A DNA stretch of 64,000 nucleotides from assembly GCA_900548455.1 (NCBI GenBank), contig URKQ01000014.1, positions 1-64,000 on the forward strand, in the 5' to 3' direction. A program made the position numbers and the translations under genes. This document shows positions 17,001 to 26,795 of the stretch, piece after piece. The stretch's first letter is position 1. Every line of letters starts with the position of its first letter. Below the pieces are notes generated by a model, which searched no databases, was not told where the DNA came from, and saw nothing but the letters and a program-made list of their open reading frames with translations. The stretch is from an uncultured Clostridium sp. (GTDB taxonomy: Bacteria > Bacillota > Clostridia > Clostridiales > Clostridiaceae).

Positions 17001-18665
17001 ATGAATAAAAAAATAATGTCTATTCTAACAGCTACCTTAGTTGCATTTACTTGTATTCCTCGAGTAGCACTAGGATTAGAGAACAGACAAGAAACTAAAG
17101 ATAAAGATGCCATTATATCCGAAATACAAAATTTAAACTCTGGGGAAGAAAAACTTTTAATTGAAGATACTGATGGAGTACAAATGTTCATTCAAGGTGA
17201 AACTCTAACTCAAGATACAAATGTTAATCCTTCAACAGTTTTAAATTATCTTGAAACCAACAAAGCCTTATTTAACTTCAGTAGCGACAATAATAATTTT
17301 CAAGTAATTGATTCTCAGTTTGATGATCTTGGATTTACTCATGTAGAATTAAAACAACTGTTTGATAACAAAGAAGTTTATGGAAGAAATTTACTTCTTC
17401 ACTTTAATGAAAGCGGAAATTTAATTGGTATGACAGGCACTTTAGAGAATAGAATTACTTCTATTGAAAAGCAATTAGAAAATCCAATAAGCGAAGACCA
17501 AGCAATCAATATTGCTAAAAGTTCTAAACAATTTGATGAATTAAGTGAAGATATTGTTGTAAAAAACTATATATATTATAAAGACAATGCCGCATATGAT
17601 GTATATAAAGTTAATATAGTATATGATACTCCAACCTATGGAAGTTGGGATATCTTTGTTGATTCTTATAGTGGCAATATTATAGATGAAGTAAACTTGA
17701 TTAGAGAAGAAAATATTACTGGATCTGGAACTGCTGTAAATGGAACTACTAGAAATTTAAATCTATATCGTTCTAGTGGAAAGTATTATCTACAAGACAG
17801 ATCCAAAAATATGTCTGGATATATCAGCACTTATACAGCAAATAATAGACAGACAACTAGCGGTTCATTAATGTACGGCTCAAGTTCAACTATTACTGAT
17901 AGAGCTGCTGTAAGCGCTCATAGTTATGCAGAAGTTGTTTATAACTTCTATCAAAATATGTTTAACAGAACAAGTATAGATAACAACGGAATGTCTATCA
18001 ATTCTGTAGTTCACTATGGCTCTAGATATAATAATGCATTCTGGAATGGATATAAAATGGTATATGGAGATGGAGATGGATCAACTTTTACTTCTCTATC
18101 TGGTGACTTAGATGTTGTTGGTCATGAAATGACTCATGGAGTTACAACTAATACTTGTAACTTAAATTATGAAAATCAACCTGGTGCTTTAAATGAATCT
18201 ATGTCTGATGTATTTGGCGTTTTAATTCAGACTTATGATAAGTACAACGTTTCAAGTGGTGGCAACTGGCAGTTTAACGCTTCAGATTGGGTTGTTGGTG
18301 ATGAAATCTATACACCTGGAACACCTGGAGATGCATTAAGAAGTCTTGCAAATCCAACCTTATACAATCAACCAGCTCATATGAACAATTATCGTAATTT
18401 ACCAAACACCCAACAAGGAGATTACGGCGGAGTTCATATTAATTCTGGTATTCCTAACAAAGCTGCTTATAATATCGCAAATTCAATTGGATGTGAAAGT
18501 ACTGCTAAAATTTATTACAGAGCATTAACAGTATATTTTAATACAACCACAAGCTTTGCTCAAGCAAGATTAGGACTAATTCAATCTGCTGAAGATTTAT
18601 TTGGCGCAAATTCTCTAGAAGCACAAGCTGTACGTGATGGTTTTTCTGCAGTAGGTATAAACTAG
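17001..18665 (+). CDS. Secreted thermolysin-like neutral metalloprotease (M4)
   Basis: A 554-residue preproprotein. It has a signal peptide (MNKKIMSILTATLVAFTCIP..ALG, about 1-27), an FTP/PepSY inhibitory propeptide to about residue 235, and a mature M4 domain. Zinc ligands are in HEMTH (VVGHEMTHGVTTN, about 376) and the glutamate of ALNESMSDVFG. The catalytic histidine is in GGVHINSGIPNKAAY. It resembles clostridial lambda-toxin/NprM-type proteases. It would supply peptides and amino acids for fermentation. It diverges from pdxS and ends at a strong terminator. Confidence 0.96.
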   Translation: MNKKIMSILTATLVAFTCIPRVALGLENRQETKDKDAIISEIQNLNSGEEKLLIEDTDGVQMFIQGETLTQDTNVNPSTVLNYLETNKALFNFSSDNNNFQVIDSQFDDLGFTHVELKQLFDNKEVYGRNLLLHFNESGNLIGMTGTLENRITSIEKQLENPISEDQAINIAKSSKQFDELSEDIVVKNYIYYKDNAAYDVYKVNIVYDTPTYGSWDIFVDSYSGNIIDEVNLIREENITGSGTAVNGTTRNLNLYRSSGKYYLQDRSKNMSGYISTYTANNRQTTSGSLMYGSSSTITDRAAVSAHSYAEVVYNFYQNMFNRTSIDNNGMSINSVVHYGSRYNNAFWNGYKMVYGDGDGSTFTSLSGDLDVVGHEMTHGVTTNTCNLNYENQPGALNESMSDVFGVLIQTYDKYNVSSGGNWQFNASDWVVGDEIYTPGTPGDALRSLANPTLYNQPAHMNNYRNLPNTQQGDYGGVHINSGIPNKAAYNIANSIGCESTAKIYYRALTVYFNTTTSFAQARLGLIQSAEDLFGANSLEAQAVRDGFSAVGIN

Positions 18666-18703
18666 TATTATCCACTTTAAAAGAAAATTTATTTAATAAA
18701 TAG

Positions 18704-18754
18704 AAATGTAGCTTTCCCTGAGCAATATACACATCTCAGGGCTTAGCTACATTT
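18704..18754. terminator. Convergent terminator between the M4 protease and hcp
   Basis: Two stacked stems, AAATGTAGCT/AGCTACATTT and CCCTGAG/CTCAGGG, are followed rightward by a T7 run. It can act for both convergent genes. Confidence 0.9.
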
Positions 18755-18768
18755 TTTTATTTATGGAA

Positions 18769-20406
18769 TTATTGTAAAAACATATTTATATCATCTTCAA
18801 CAGTTGTAATTCCGCCTATTCCAAAATTATCTATTAACACTTTTGCTACATTAGGAGATAAAAATGCTGGAAGTGTTGGTCCTAAATGAATATTCTTCAC
18901 TCCTAGGTATAACAGTGATAATAGTACTATTACAGCTTTTTGCTCATACCATGCTATATTAAATGCAATTGGTAATTCATTAATATCTTCTAATTCAAAT
19001 ACTTCTTTAAGTTTTAATGCAATAAGTGCTAATGAATATGAATCATTACATTGTCCTGCATCTAACACTCTTGGTATACCATTAATATCTCCAAGCTGTA
19101 ATTTATTATATTTATATTTAGCACATCCTGCAGTAAGTATTACAGTATCCTTTGGTAGCGCCTTTGCAAATTCAGTATAATAATCTCTTGATTTTGCTCT
19201 TCCGTCACAACCAGCCATTACAAAGAACTTTTTAATTGCACCTGTTTTAACTGCCTCAACAACCTTATCTGCAAGTGCAAATACTTGATTATGAGCAAAT
19301 CCACCTATTATTTCTCCAGTTTCTATTTCAACAGGAGGCTTACACTTTTTAGCATGCTCAATTATTATTGAAAAATCTTTCTTATCTTCACTCTCGCCCT
19401 TTATATGAGTACATCCTACATATCCAGCAGCGCCAGTAGTATACAATCTATTTTTATAGCTTTCCTTAGGTGGAACTATACAATTTGTTGTCATTAATAT
19501 TGGTCCATTAAAGCTTTCAAACTCTTCTTTTTGTTTCCACCATGCATTACCATAATTACCTGCAAAGTGAGAATACTTCTTAAATGCTGGGTAATAATGA
19601 GCAGGAAGCATCTCTGAGTGTGTATAAATATCTATTCCTGTGCCTTCTGTTTGTTTTAGTAGCAATTCTAAATCCTTTAGATCGTGACCTGATACAAGTA
19701 TTCCAGGGTTATTTCTTACCCCTATATTAACTTTAGTAACTTCTGGATGACCATAAGTTTCAGTGTTAGCTCTATCTAAAAGAGCCATTCCATCTACTCC
19801 CACTTTCCCAGTTTCTAATGTTAATGCAACTAACTCATCTATAGATAAAGAATCGTCTAGAAGTTTAGCTAATGTTTCTTGCATAAATGCATTTACTTTT
19901 TCATCATCATATCCTAGCGCATTAGCATGCTTCATATATGCTGAAAGTCCTTTTATACCATAGGCAATAAGTTCTCTTAAACTTCTTATATCTTCATTCT
20001 CAGTTGCCAAAACTCCAACAATACTTGCTTTCTTGTCCATTTCTTCTTTAGAAACTTCATTCCATAAAGCCGCCTTAGATAAACCATTTTTATTTTCAAT
20101 TAATGCTATCAATCTTTCTTTTACTTCTAAAGTATTTTTAACTCTTTCATAAAAAATATCATCATCAAAGTTAGCATTTGTAATTGTGGTAAATAAATTT
20201 ATAGTTATTAAATGATTTATGTCATCACTAATTTTTTTACCTTCTTCTCTAAGTCTAGTTGTTACCTCTGACAATCCCTTTGTTACATATATTAGTAAGT
20301 CTTGTATTTTCGCTAATTCTGGTGATTTTCCACAAACCCCAAACTTTGTGCAACCTGTGCACCCAGCAGTTTCTTGACATTGGAAACAAAACATTTTATT
20401 ATCCAT
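18769..20406 (-). CDS. hcp: Hybrid-cluster protein (hydroxylamine/NO reductase)
   Basis: A 545-residue Hcp with N-terminal cysteines C-X2-C-X8-C-X5-C (FCFQC...GCTKFGVCGKS) for the [4Fe-4S] cluster of anaerobe-type enzymes. Hybrid-cluster ligands occur in the C-terminal half (NCIVPP, GCTHIKG, GCDGRAKSRDY, AGCAKYKYNKL and DAGQCNDSYS). It reduces hydroxylamine or NO in nitrosative-stress defence. It is transcribed alone. A 16-bp palindrome overlapping its -35 box suggests control by an HcpR/CRP-FNR-type regulator. Confidence 0.97.
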   Translation of the reverse strand: MDNKMFCFQCQETAGCTGCTKFGVCGKSPELAKIQDLLIYVTKGLSEVTTRLREEGKKISDDINHLITINLFTTITNANFDDDIFYERVKNTLEVKERLIALIENKNGLSKAALWNEVSKEEMDKKASIVGVLATENEDIRSLRELIAYGIKGLSAYMKHANALGYDDEKVNAFMQETLAKLLDDSLSIDELVALTLETGKVGVDGMALLDRANTETYGHPEVTKVNIGVRNNPGILVSGHDLKDLELLLKQTEGTGIDIYTHSEMLPAHYYPAFKKYSHFAGNYGNAWWKQKEEFESFNGPILMTTNCIVPPKESYKNRLYTTGAAGYVGCTHIKGESEDKKDFSIIIEHAKKCKPPVEIETGEIIGGFAHNQVFALADKVVEAVKTGAIKKFFVMAGCDGRAKSRDYYTEFAKALPKDTVILTAGCAKYKYNKLQLGDINGIPRVLDAGQCNDSYSLALIALKLKEVFELEDINELPIAFNIAWYEQKAVIVLLSLLYLGVKNIHLGPTLPAFLSPNVAKVLIDNFGIGGITTVEDDINMFLQ

Positions 20407-20446
20407 TTTTACTCCTCCAATATAATGTTTATTTTATATACACATT

Positions 20447-20475
20447 ATATTATCTATAAGAATCTACTTCTGTAA
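20447..20475 (-). promoter_or_regulatory. hcp promoter
   Basis: Reading leftward, -35 TTACAG (20470-20475) and -10 TAATAT (20447-20452) are exactly 17 bp apart. The -35 lies inside the TGTAAC palindrome, so binding there would affect RNA polymerase directly. Confidence 0.8.
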
Positions 20476-20486
20476 CGCAGGTTACA
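20471..20486. promoter_or_regulatory. TGTAAC-GCAG-GTTACA palindromic operator upstream of hcp
   Basis: A perfect 6-bp inverted repeat with a 4-bp spacer, of the form recognised by CRP/FNR-family dimers. By family knowledge HcpR is the likely regulator, but its gene is not in this window. Confidence 0.75.
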
Positions 20487-20547
20487 TATTCCTTAATTAT
20501 TTTGGCTCTGTAGTAAAATACAGTGATAACAGGTAATGTTCAAAAGA

Positions 20548-20586
20548 AAATAAGGTAGAGCTCTTAGTTAAAGCTCTACCTTATTT
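20548..20586. terminator. Lysine-fermentation operon terminator
   Basis: A 15-bp stem (AAATAAGGTAGAGCT/AGCTCTACCTTATTT) lies 50 bp past the kamE stop. T-rich tracts on both sides make it usable in both directions. Confidence 0.9.
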
Positions 20587-20636
20587 TTTCACCCTACATT
20601 TATTAAACATACCCATTTAAAAACTTATACTAATTA

Positions 20637-21425
20637 TTATTTAAGATTTCTAGCAACAATTTCTGTTACTGCAAATGATGCTACATCATCCGCATATTTT
20701 CCTGGTCCAAAGCCTGCATCATAACCAAGTTCTTTTGCAAGTTCGTGTGTTATTCTTGGTCCACCACAAATTAAAACAACCTTATCTCTTATTCCTTCTG
20801 CTTCTAATAACTCTACTAAGTTAGTTAGGTTTTTGATATGAATATCCTTTTGTGTAACAGTTTGAGATACTAAAAGAACATCTGCTTTAAGTTCAATTGC
20901 CTTCTTAACAAATTCTTCATTTTCAACCTGACTTCCTAAGTTATAAGCTCTTATACCCTTATATCTTTCAAGTCCATAGTGACCTGCAAAACCCTTCATA
21001 TTCATAATCGCATCTATTCCTACAGTATGTGCATCGGTACCTGTAGATGCCCCTATGATTACTACTTCTCTTCCTATATTGTCTTTTACGTACTCTCCAA
21101 CCTCTTCCATTGACATAGTATCTACTTCAACAGTTTGCACATGAATTTCCTCATAATTAACTGTATGTGTTAATGAGCCATAAACCACATAGAAGGTAAA
21201 CTCTAAATCTAGTGATCCATGATGAGCTACATTAGGATCTTTAAGTCCCATTGCTTTTGCAAGTTGAAGTGCTGCTTCTACTCCTCTTTCATCATCTTTA
21301 ACTGGAAGAGTAAAGCTAACTTGAACCTTTCCATCATTCATTGTGTCTCCATAAGGTTTTAGCTTTGTTAAGTCAAGGTGAGTGTCATAATCTCTTACTT
21401 CTGTTGAATATAATCCACCACTCAT
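20637..21425 (-). CDS. kamE: D-lysine/L-beta-lysine 5,6-aminomutase, beta subunit
   Basis: This adenosylcobalamin- and PLP-binding subunit, with KamD, moves the terminal amino group of beta-lysine to C5, giving 3,5-diaminohexanoate. The B12-binding motif GTDAHTVGIDAIMNMKG (DxHxxG) and the GG strand (LICGGPRITHE) are clear in the C-terminal half. The N-terminal part (LKPYGDTMNDGKVQVSFTLP) matches the dimerisation/PLP-lysine region. Its start overlaps the kamD stop (TAATG), so translation is coupled. It is the last gene of the operon. Confidence 0.96.
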   Translation of the reverse strand: MSGGLYSTEVRDYDTHLDLTKLKPYGDTMNDGKVQVSFTLPVKDDERGVEAALQLAKAMGLKDPNVAHHGSLDLEFTFYVVYGSLTHTVNYEEIHVQTVEVDTMSMEEVGEYVKDNIGREVVIIGASTGTDAHTVGIDAIMNMKGFAGHYGLERYKGIRAYNLGSQVENEEFVKKAIELKADVLLVSQTVTQKDIHIKNLTNLVELLEAEGIRDKVVLICGGPRITHELAKELGYDAGFGPGKYADDVASFAVTEIVARNLK

Positions 21426-22981
21426 TATCTTTCGCCTCCTAACATTAGCTCAATAAACGGATTAAAGTAGCTTTCTTCTTTTTCCACTACTCCATTTAAT
21501 CCCTTTCCACCATCTATAGGTCTTCTAATTCCAGCAAATTTACCTTGTTCTAGAGTACTAAATAATCCTTCTCCCTCTATAACTGATAATAAATCCGCTG
21601 CTTTATTTAAAACTTCGTCAACTCTCTTTTCCATTATTCCGCCATTTTTAAATGTTATTTCTGAGCCAAGATCTTTCATTGTATTAAAAATGTATTCTGC
21701 ATTTTCAATTGATAAAGCTCTATCACTCATAAATGGAGTATGAATTGCCTCGGTCAACATTCCAAGTAAATGAAGCTTTTGTGATGTCATTATTGTAACC
21801 ATATTAAATAATGCATCTTGAACATGTCCTTTAAAAATATTTCCTGTCATAAACTTAGTAGGTGGCATATATTTTAGTGGAGCATTTGGGAATATTTCTC
21901 TTGCCATTTGAGCTTGTGCAAGTTCATATAAAAATCCATTTTCTACTTCTGGATTAATTTCAAATGCATGTCCAAGTCCCATTTGTTCTTCTGGCATTCC
22001 TGCAAATAATGCAAATTGCTCATTTATAAACTGAGACGCTAATACTGTATGTGCTTCCTCAACAGCATCTGATGTTGTTAAGTAGTTATCTTCACCAGTA
22101 TTAATAATTACCCCTGCAAATCCATTGATAATTCTTGAAAAGTATTGGTCAACTATTGTTCTTTGCATATTTATATCTCTAAATAGTATTCCATATAAAG
22201 CATCATTAAGCATTACATCAAGTCTTTCAATAGCTCCCATAGCAGCAATTTCTGGCATACAAAGTCCTGAACAATAGTTACATAGTCTTATATATCTTCC
22301 AAGTTCTTCACCCACTTCATCAAGGGCAGATCTCATAAGTCTAAAGTTCTCTTGAGTAGCAAAAGTTCCACCAAATCCTTCTGTGGTAATTCCATAAGGA
22401 ACATAGTCTAAAAGACTTTGTCCTGTTGTTCTTATTACAGCTATTATATCTGCTCCCTGTTTAGCAGCAGCCTTAGCTTGTGTTATATCTTCGTATATAT
22501 TTCCTGTTGCAACTATAACATATAAATATGGTCCTGTTTTATCTCCAAATCTCTCAAGATAATTTTCTCTATCTTTTCTGTTACTTCTAATTTGTTCCAC
22601 CATTTCTGTGGCAACTTTATTAACAGCAAGCTTAATCTCAAATTCATCTTTCATTGGTAATTTAGTTAAATCCATCTCTTTTGAAGCTACTTTTTCTGCA
22701 ATTTCTTGAGGTGATAATCCTGTATTCACCATGGCATTTCCAATAAAAGTCGCAGCTCCAATAGATAAACCATTACCAGCTTTAATATTTTCTACTACTA
22801 CATTAGGTAGTGGCACTCCAAATTCATCTACTCCATCTATACCTAATAATCTACATACCGTTCTCTCCACAGACACTGTAGTATGCTTATCTATAAACTC
22901 TTGTGTATCCTTAGCTATATTTCTTGCTGATTTTCTAGCTTTTTCAACCACACTAAAGTCCAAATTTAATTTACTTTCCAT
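21425..22981 (-). CDS. kamD: D-lysine/L-beta-lysine 5,6-aminomutase, alpha subunit
   Basis: This is the 518-residue barrel subunit of lysine 5,6-aminomutase, which binds PLP and the substrate over the cobalamin supplied by KamE. It is recognised by overall family sequence, for example TVSVERTVCRLLGIDGVDE, RTTGQSLLDYVPYGITTEGFGGTFATQENFRLMR and the LCNYCSGLCMPEIAAMGAIERLD segment. The ATG at 22981 follows AGGAGG with six-base spacing and overlaps the end of kamC by 11 nt. An upstream in-frame start at 22996 is less likely. Confidence 0.96.
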   Translation of the reverse strand: MESKLNLDFSVVEKARKSARNIAKDTQEFIDKHTTVSVERTVCRLLGIDGVDEFGVPLPNVVVENIKAGNGLSIGAATFIGNAMVNTGLSPQEIAEKVASKEMDLTKLPMKDEFEIKLAVNKVATEMVEQIRSNRKDRENYLERFGDKTGPYLYVIVATGNIYEDITQAKAAAKQGADIIAVIRTTGQSLLDYVPYGITTEGFGGTFATQENFRLMRSALDEVGEELGRYIRLCNYCSGLCMPEIAAMGAIERLDVMLNDALYGILFRDINMQRTIVDQYFSRIINGFAGVIINTGEDNYLTTSDAVEEAHTVLASQFINEQFALFAGMPEEQMGLGHAFEINPEVENGFLYELAQAQMAREIFPNAPLKYMPPTKFMTGNIFKGHVQDALFNMVTIMTSQKLHLLGMLTEAIHTPFMSDRALSIENAEYIFNTMKDLGSEITFKNGGIMEKRVDEVLNKAADLLSVIEGEGLFSTLEQGKFAGIRRPIDGGKGLNGVVEKEESYFNPFIELMLGGER

Positions 22982-24449
22982 GGTATTCCTCCTCATAATA
23001 AGTTTTTGCTATATCCACAATGTCACTTTCTAGACCTAGTAACATAGCAATATTTAACGCATCCTTTGGAACTTCGTTATCCCTCCCCACAGGTTCTAAC
23101 TTATATTCCATATGCTCTTGAATAATCTCTACTGAATGAGTTTTATTAAGATTTATTTTATATTTAAGTTTACTTAAATCTATATTCTTTAATCCTACAA
23201 CTTGATAATGTACCATTGGGTCCTCAACAACCCCATCATAATGTGTTGATATTAATGTAACCGTACTAAACCTTTGTAGATAATTAGCTAAAGACTTCAC
23301 TAAATAATATCCCTCTTTAGGATTTGTGCCTCTAGCAAATTCATCTAAAGCTATAAATCCAACTCCCCTCTTAGTTGACTCTATAACTTCCTTTAATTTT
23401 ATTATTTCTGCTCCAAATGTACTAAGTCCCTTAGATATAGATTGCATATCATCAGAAATAAAATATATAAAATCAAGTATTGGATATGTAGCCTTTTTCC
23501 CAAAAACAAAAAAGCCTAATTGCCCTAAAAATAGATTTAAAACTATAGTCTTTAAAGCTACACTTTTTCCACCCATATTAGCACCAGTAATAACTGTTGT
23601 GCCTGATTTTAACTCAATTGTTACTGGAGAAAATTTCTTGCCTTTTTTATTCAATATGTTTTCTATTTCTGGATTAACCATATCAATTAATTCTATGTTC
23701 ATTTCTTTACTTATATCCGGCTTAACACAATTGTACTTGTTGGCTAAAGTTCCCTTAGCCATTAATAAATCTAATATTCCAATAGCATCTAAGTTACAAT
23801 TAATATTTTCAATGTAATTTCCTATCTTCTCAGTAAGTGATTTTCTGATGATTAACTCTTCATTTTCTTCTTCAATAACTAAGTCTAATCTCTCATTTTT
23901 TAAATTCTCTAGCTCGTTATCATCCTTACACCCAAAAATAGCTTTTTCTTTTTCTCTTTTCAATTGTCTTATGTCTCTTAATTTGTCACTATACTCCTCA
24001 TAAATATAGAAAGTGGACATCTTCTTATGTCCAGGATCTAATAATTCTACTAATTTACTAAGATCTAGAAGTTGGACCTTTTTTATAGGTAACTGCATCA
24101 ATTCTAAGTTTTCTTTTATTACTTGCATATTTAAAGCAATATTTTTTATTTCATAAAGCTCAATTTCATCTAAAACCTCTAGCTCTTTAGCTCTTTTCAA
24201 AGAATTTCTTATATCCTTAAATTTATGAAGAACTCTTACTATACAATTAAATTTGTCCTTGTAACTAACCATAAACTTCATGATTATTTCAACATTATTT
24301 AATTCTTCAATAAGTAAATCAAATTCTCCAGCACTATATGGTCTAATATTTTTCTTTTCCAAGCTACCATAAGGTGTTATTACGGCTAATTCATCCATTA
24401 TGAAGGAAAATCCTATTTGTTCTCTTTGCTCATTGTCCAAAAATCTCAT
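22971..24449 (-). CDS. kamC: MutS-like ATPase, lysine 5,6-aminomutase reactivase subunit
   Basis: A 492-residue protein with a MutS-type ATPase domain. It has Walker A GANMGGKSVALKT (about 293), Walker B GFIALDEFARGTNPKEG and a downstream STHYDGV histidine. There is no mismatch-recognition domain, and the N-terminal half is helical and charged. It lies inside the kam operon between kamB and kamD, where the family is known as KamC and is thought to help reactivate the B12-dependent aminomutase, analogous to other cobalamin-enzyme reactivases. Calling it a DNA repair protein from the MutS domain alone would be wrong. The reactivase role is from family knowledge. Confidence 0.85.
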   Translation of the reverse strand: MRFLDNEQREQIGFSFIMDELAVITPYGSLEKKNIRPYSAGEFDLLIEELNNVEIIMKFMVSYKDKFNCIVRVLHKFKDIRNSLKRAKELEVLDEIELYEIKNIALNMQVIKENLELMQLPIKKVQLLDLSKLVELLDPGHKKMSTFYIYEEYSDKLRDIRQLKREKEKAIFGCKDDNELENLKNERLDLVIEEENEELIIRKSLTEKIGNYIENINCNLDAIGILDLLMAKGTLANKYNCVKPDISKEMNIELIDMVNPEIENILNKKGKKFSPVTIELKSGTTVITGANMGGKSVALKTIVLNLFLGQLGFFVFGKKATYPILDFIYFISDDMQSISKGLSTFGAEIIKLKEVIESTKRGVGFIALDEFARGTNPKEGYYLVKSLANYLQRFSTVTLISTHYDGVVEDPMVHYQVVGLKNIDLSKLKYKINLNKTHSVEIIQEHMEYKLEPVGRDNEVPKDALNIAMLLGLESDIVDIAKTYYEEEYHGK

Positions 24450-24450
24450 A

Positions 24451-25476
24451 TTATTCTCCTCCTAACACGTCAAATACTGGAATATCCGTTAAATCTCTTA
24501 GTCTATCCACAAACTCCTTTGGTGAAAATTCATAACCATAGGGCGCTTTAGGATTGGTTGTTACACATACAATATTAATCTTATTTAAAACTTGTATTTC
24601 TCCACCCTGCTTAGTAAATTTATAATAAGTATCCCCATTTATAAATAATTTTGTTCCGTCTTCTGCTACTATTGTAATATCCCTATACAATACCGTAGAA
24701 GCCATAATTTCTTTAATTAAAGTATCTGATATAACCCCTTTAATTACCAGACATGAAACATTGTCATCTAAAGCTTCCACTACAATTCTACTTGAGTTCA
24801 ATGCTGTTACAGCATCTAGAACCCTATAAGTATTATCCTTATATATAACTCCAATATTTCCACAACTTAAAATTTCCCTGGAAACTTTATTAATACATAA
24901 ATCTTCTACCTTAGGTAAACTTAATAACTCAATGGAGTGTATCGTTTCCTTAACAACTTCATTCATACTTCTATTAAGTGCTGCCCCTGTAGATAATACC
25001 GTTGCCTCAGTTATGGCTGGTGATGCAAATGTCTTTCTATTTAAAGCACCATCTATAATCACTAAATCACAATTATACTTTAATAGCTTATCTCTAATTT
25101 GAGACATATAATTATTTACAGATGGTCCACCCAAATCTACATATCCATCACTTAACGCTCTTGCAATTACTATCTCTCCCATTGGAGTGTTTATATCTGT
25201 AGTCTCTACTATTTCCCTAGTGAAATCACTATTCAATAAACATGCTTTAGCCGTTGCCACCATTGCATTTTTTTCAATATATATCTTTGGCTTTTCTGTA
25301 GATGTTACTACATCAATTTCTTCCCCATCTCTACCAATTGAAGTGAGGCCTAAGGACACTTTGCCCCTAGCCTCCTTCAATATATAATTTAATGTGGTTG
25401 TTTTACCAACATTTTTATTCATCCCTATAATTGATACACTTCTATAGGGCTTTAATAGCTTTAAAATTTCAATCAT
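24451..25476 (-). CDS. kamB: Lysine 5,6-aminomutase reactivase subunit KamB
   Basis: A 341-residue protein opening with a P-loop (VSIIGMNKNVGKTTTLNYIL, about 15-34), followed by a GTPase/dethiobiotin-synthase-like region with VIIDGALNRK. The gene overlaps the end of kamA by 1 nt (TAATG) and is 1 nt before kamC. That tight coupling and its constant place in lysine-fermentation operons support the KamB assignment. The biochemical activity is presumed to be nucleotide-driven reactivation of KamDE with KamC. No independent evidence exists in the sequence beyond the P-loop. Confidence 0.83.
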   Translation of the reverse strand: MIEILKLLKPYRSVSIIGMNKNVGKTTTLNYILKEARGKVSLGLTSIGRDGEEIDVVTSTEKPKIYIEKNAMVATAKACLLNSDFTREIVETTDINTPMGEIVIARALSDGYVDLGGPSVNNYMSQIRDKLLKYNCDLVIIDGALNRKTFASPAITEATVLSTGAALNRSMNEVVKETIHSIELLSLPKVEDLCINKVSREILSCGNIGVIYKDNTYRVLDAVTALNSSRIVVEALDDNVSCLVIKGVISDTLIKEIMASTVLYRDITIVAEDGTKLFINGDTYYKFTKQGGEIQVLNKINIVCVTTNPKAPYGYEFSPKEFVDRLRDLTDIPVFDVLGGE

Positions 25477-26747
25477 TATTTAACTTCTTCAACAGTTTTA
25501 GCTTGAAGATGTCTTTGATTTCTTTCAAGTCCTGTTGGTTCTAATGCCATTCTCTCTCCATTAAGTAATCCTGAAACTCCTACTTTGTGAACCTTTTTCT
25601 TTCCTGTGCAAATATCACATTTACATCCTGGAACATAGTTTTCTGGTTCAGTATAAGTTGTTATAACTCCTTCAAAGTTTCTAAGAATTACCTTGTCATG
25701 GCTTTGAGATATTATATAGTTTGGCATAACTGGTGTTTTACCACCACCACCTGGAGCATCTACAACAAAGGTTGGAACACAGAATCCAGAAGTATGTCCT
25801 CTTAATCCTTCAATTATTTCTATACCTTTAGATACTGGTGTTCTAAAATGCTCTAATCCTAGAGATAGGTCACATTGATATATATAGTATGGTCTAACTC
25901 TTATTTGAACTAATTTGTTTACTAATTCCTTCATTACATGCACACAATCATTTACTCCTCTTAAAAGAACTGATTGGTTTCCAAGTGGAATTCCTGCATT
26001 TGCAAGCTTTTCACAAGCAGCTTTTGATTCAGGAGTAATTTCATTAGGATGGTTAAAATGTGTATTTAACCAAACTGGATGATACTTTTTAAGCATATTA
26101 ACAAGATCATCTGTAATTCTTTGAGGCATTACAACTGGTGTCCTTGAACCTAATCTTACTATTTCCACATGTGGGATTTCCCTTAATTTCTTAATGATAT
26201 ATTCAAGAACATCGTCATTTACTAGTAAACAATCTCCACCTGATAAAAGTACATCTCTTACAGTAGGTGTATTTCTAATATATTCAATAGCCTTATCTAT
26301 TCTATCCATAGGCATTGAATTATCCTTTTGTCCTGCAAATCTTCTTCTTGTACAATGTCTGCAATACATAGAGCATTGGTCTGTTATAAGAAGTAATACT
26401 CTATCAGGATATCTGTGAGTTAATCCAGGTACAGGAGAATCTGTATCCTCATGTAGTGGATCCTCCAAATCTGCACAAGCTTTATGAGTTTCTAGTCCTG
26501 ATGGTATTGCTTGTTTTCTAATTGGGTCATCTGGATTATTAGGGTCGATAAGAGATAGATAATATGGAGTTATTGCCATTCTAAAAGTTTGAAGGCATTT
26601 TCTTGCTCCTTCTTCTTCATCTTTTGTTAAAGGTATATATTTTTTAAGTTCATCAACAGTTTCAATTCTGTTGCTTACTTGCCATTTCCAATCATTCCAT
26701 TGCTCATCTGTAACTTCAGGGAATAATTGATACCTACGTGTGCCCAT
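25476..26747 (-). CDS. kamA: L-lysine 2,3-aminomutase
   Basis: This radical SAM, PLP-dependent enzyme converts L-lysine to L-beta-lysine, the first step of the pathway. The 423 residues include the [4Fe-4S] motif CSMYCRHC (about 133-140), the RRRFAG stretch, the glycine-rich SAM motif VLLSGGD, and the PLP lysine in PGGGGKTPVMPNY. The C-terminal zinc cysteines are in GCKCDICTGKKK. As I remember it, it is very close to the well-studied enzyme of C. subterminale, with scattered differences throughout. The ribosome site is GGGGGG before ATG. Confidence 0.98.
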   Translation of the reverse strand: MGTRRYQLFPEVTDEQWNDWKWQVSNRIETVDELKKYIPLTKDEEEGARKCLQTFRMAITPYYLSLIDPNNPDDPIRKQAIPSGLETHKACADLEDPLHEDTDSPVPGLTHRYPDRVLLLITDQCSMYCRHCTRRRFAGQKDNSMPMDRIDKAIEYIRNTPTVRDVLLSGGDCLLVNDDVLEYIIKKLREIPHVEIVRLGSRTPVVMPQRITDDLVNMLKKYHPVWLNTHFNHPNEITPESKAACEKLANAGIPLGNQSVLLRGVNDCVHVMKELVNKLVQIRVRPYYIYQCDLSLGLEHFRTPVSKGIEIIEGLRGHTSGFCVPTFVVDAPGGGGKTPVMPNYIISQSHDKVILRNFEGVITTYTEPENYVPGCKCDICTGKKKVHKVGVSGLLNGERMALEPTGLERNQRHLQAKTVEEVK

Positions 26748-26795
26748 TAATAAACCCCCCTATTTTTCACCGTAATATGCAATTTTTAGTGCATT

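Noticed and set aside
22971..24449. DNA mismatch repair MutS
   Set aside because: Only the ATPase domain is MutS-like; operon position identifies it as KamC.
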